From contig DGTW01000331.1 of the NCBI GenBank assembly GCA_002393835.1, positions 1 to 11,851 of the forward strand: DNA of 11,851 nucleotides, written 5' to 3'. This document shows positions 11,106 through 11,851 of this stretch, one piece after another. The translations under genes were made by a program, and so were the position numbers. Each line of letters begins with the position of its first letter. Positions within the stretch are counted from its first letter, which is position 1. The notes beneath the pieces are model-generated. The model made no database searches. It saw only the letters and a list, made by a program, of their open reading frames with translations, and was not told the DNA's origin. This DNA is from Treponema sp. UBA4326. Its GTDB lineage: Bacteria; Spirochaetota; Spirochaetia; Treponematales; Treponemataceae.

Positions 11106-11851
11106 ATGAAAAAGTATTTGCTCACATTTTTCAGCCTTGCGACCGTTTTGGCCTTGCTTTCATGTGGTTCAACCCCAACGGCAGAGCCGGAGCCAGAGCC
11201 GCAAAAACAAGAAGAAGTTGCTCCTGTAGTGGAAGAGCCGGAGCCTGAACCCGAGCCGGAACCAGAAGCTGAGCCTGCCGAAGACTTCTCGGCTCAGAAC
11301 GAAAGTTTGCTTTCTCAGGCTGAAGCTGCCCGACAAAAGGCACTTGATGCTGGGGCCTCAAAGTATTTTCCAGACAAAATGGCTGCCGCAGACAAATTTT
11401 ACTCTGACTTAAAAGCCGAAATAAAAGAAAATCCTGCTGCCGATCATTCCGAAAAAATCAAAGAGGCAATTTCCCGCTACGAGGCTCTTGCCACAGCCTG
11501 TCTTGCAAAGGAATTAAAGCTTAAAGCGGACGAATTCGGTCTTTCGGATGCCGATGCTGACAAGGCCCTGTCTGATTTTGAAGCTTCAGACAACGGTAAG
11601 GACATGCGGGCCAATGCCGACAAGGCTCTCAGCGCTTATTCGGCCCTTCTTTTAAAACAACTGGCAGAAATGGCCAAAACAGAGCGAAGTGCCGCTCTTG
11701 CCGCCAAAAAGAATGCCGACAGCGTAAAGGCCGGAGTTGCCAAAAAAGCTGAATATGCGGACGCCTCAAATACATTCAAAAAAGCCGACTCAGCTTTCGT
11801 TACAAAGGATATGGAAGGAGCTTACAAGGGCTATAAACTTGCAAAGAACGC
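11106..11851 (+). CDS. Pro/Glu-rich helical lipoprotein, 3' end outside the window
   Basis: The first 248 residues are present and no stop is reached before the window ends. Residues 1-20 are a lipoprotein signal peptide: MKKY, a hydrophobic core (LLTFFSLATVLALL) and lipobox LLSC with Cys20 as the lipidated residue. A disordered acidic linker rich in Glu-Pro repeats spans about 27-59 and likely acts as a spacer from the membrane. From about 63 the sequence is Ala/Lys-rich helix with recurrent A-x2-Y/F-x5-A patterns (ASKYFPDKMAAADKFYSDL; AEYADASNTFKKADSAF; GAYKGYKLAKN), resembling helical-hairpin repeats, possibly DUF4398 or TPR-like. GGGAG lies 6 bases before the ATG. Probably surface- or periplasm-facing; function unknown. 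Confidence 0.85.
   Translation, partial: MKKYLLTFFSLATVLALLSCGSTPTAEPEPEPQKQEEVAPVVEEPEPEPEPEPEAEPAEDFSAQNESLLSQAEAARQKALDAGASKYFPDKMAAADKFYSDLKAEIKENPAADHSEKIKEAISRYEALATACLAKELKLKADEFGLSDADADKALSDFEASDNGKDMRANADKALSAYSALLLKQLAEMAKTERSAALAAKKNADSVKAGVAKKAEYADASNTFKKADSAFVTKDMEGAYKGYKLAKN

Overview
The window reads as a chromosomal segment of a spirochaete, most likely a Treponema. This rests on protein resemblance judged by eye: an HprK/HPr regulatory pair next to a short HPF, a spirochaetal lipoprotein with an LLSC lipobox, and a small Cys-rich zinc-ribbon protein of a kind I associate with treponemes. Base composition is moderately AT-rich. No database search was possible, so the genus is an inference.

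Left part (1-4530), accessory in character: a three-gene operon (a DUF3791-type protein, a DUF3990 ADP-ribosyltransferase-fold protein and a 70-residue partner) that looks like a toxin-antitoxin or defence module; a convergent zinc-ribbon gene; a promoter-to-terminator unit with no reading frame that looks like a free-standing small RNA; and, on the minus strand, recQ followed by an ORF6N/phospholipase-D-like protein whose GTG start overlaps the recQ stop.

Middle (4531-6868): a long imperfect hairpin element, a tRNA-Leu(CAA) gene with its own promoter and strong terminator, a GC-rich intergenic block, a perfectly phased 19-unit degenerate heptanucleotide array that runs into the stop codon of comM, and comM (YifB-type Mg-chelatase-like AAA ATPase).

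Right part (6869-11851), mostly housekeeping and regulation: hpf (ribosome hibernation) behind A-tract DNA and a structured leader able to mask its ribosome binding site; then hprK, ptsH (HPr), lexA and holA, closely spaced on the plus strand and probably one operon with an extra promoter for lexA-holA. HprK would phosphorylate Ser46 of the adjacent HPr. LexA is the SOS repressor and HolA the DNA polymerase III delta subunit. A convergent PC4/YdbC-like gene and the 5' part of a Pro-Glu-rich lipoprotein gene end the window.

The most unusual items are the putative small RNA at 1563-1672, the hairpin element at 4605-4726, the heptad array at 5072-5204, the hpf leader, the apparently leaderless hprK start, and the coupled recQ/ORF6N-PLD pair.
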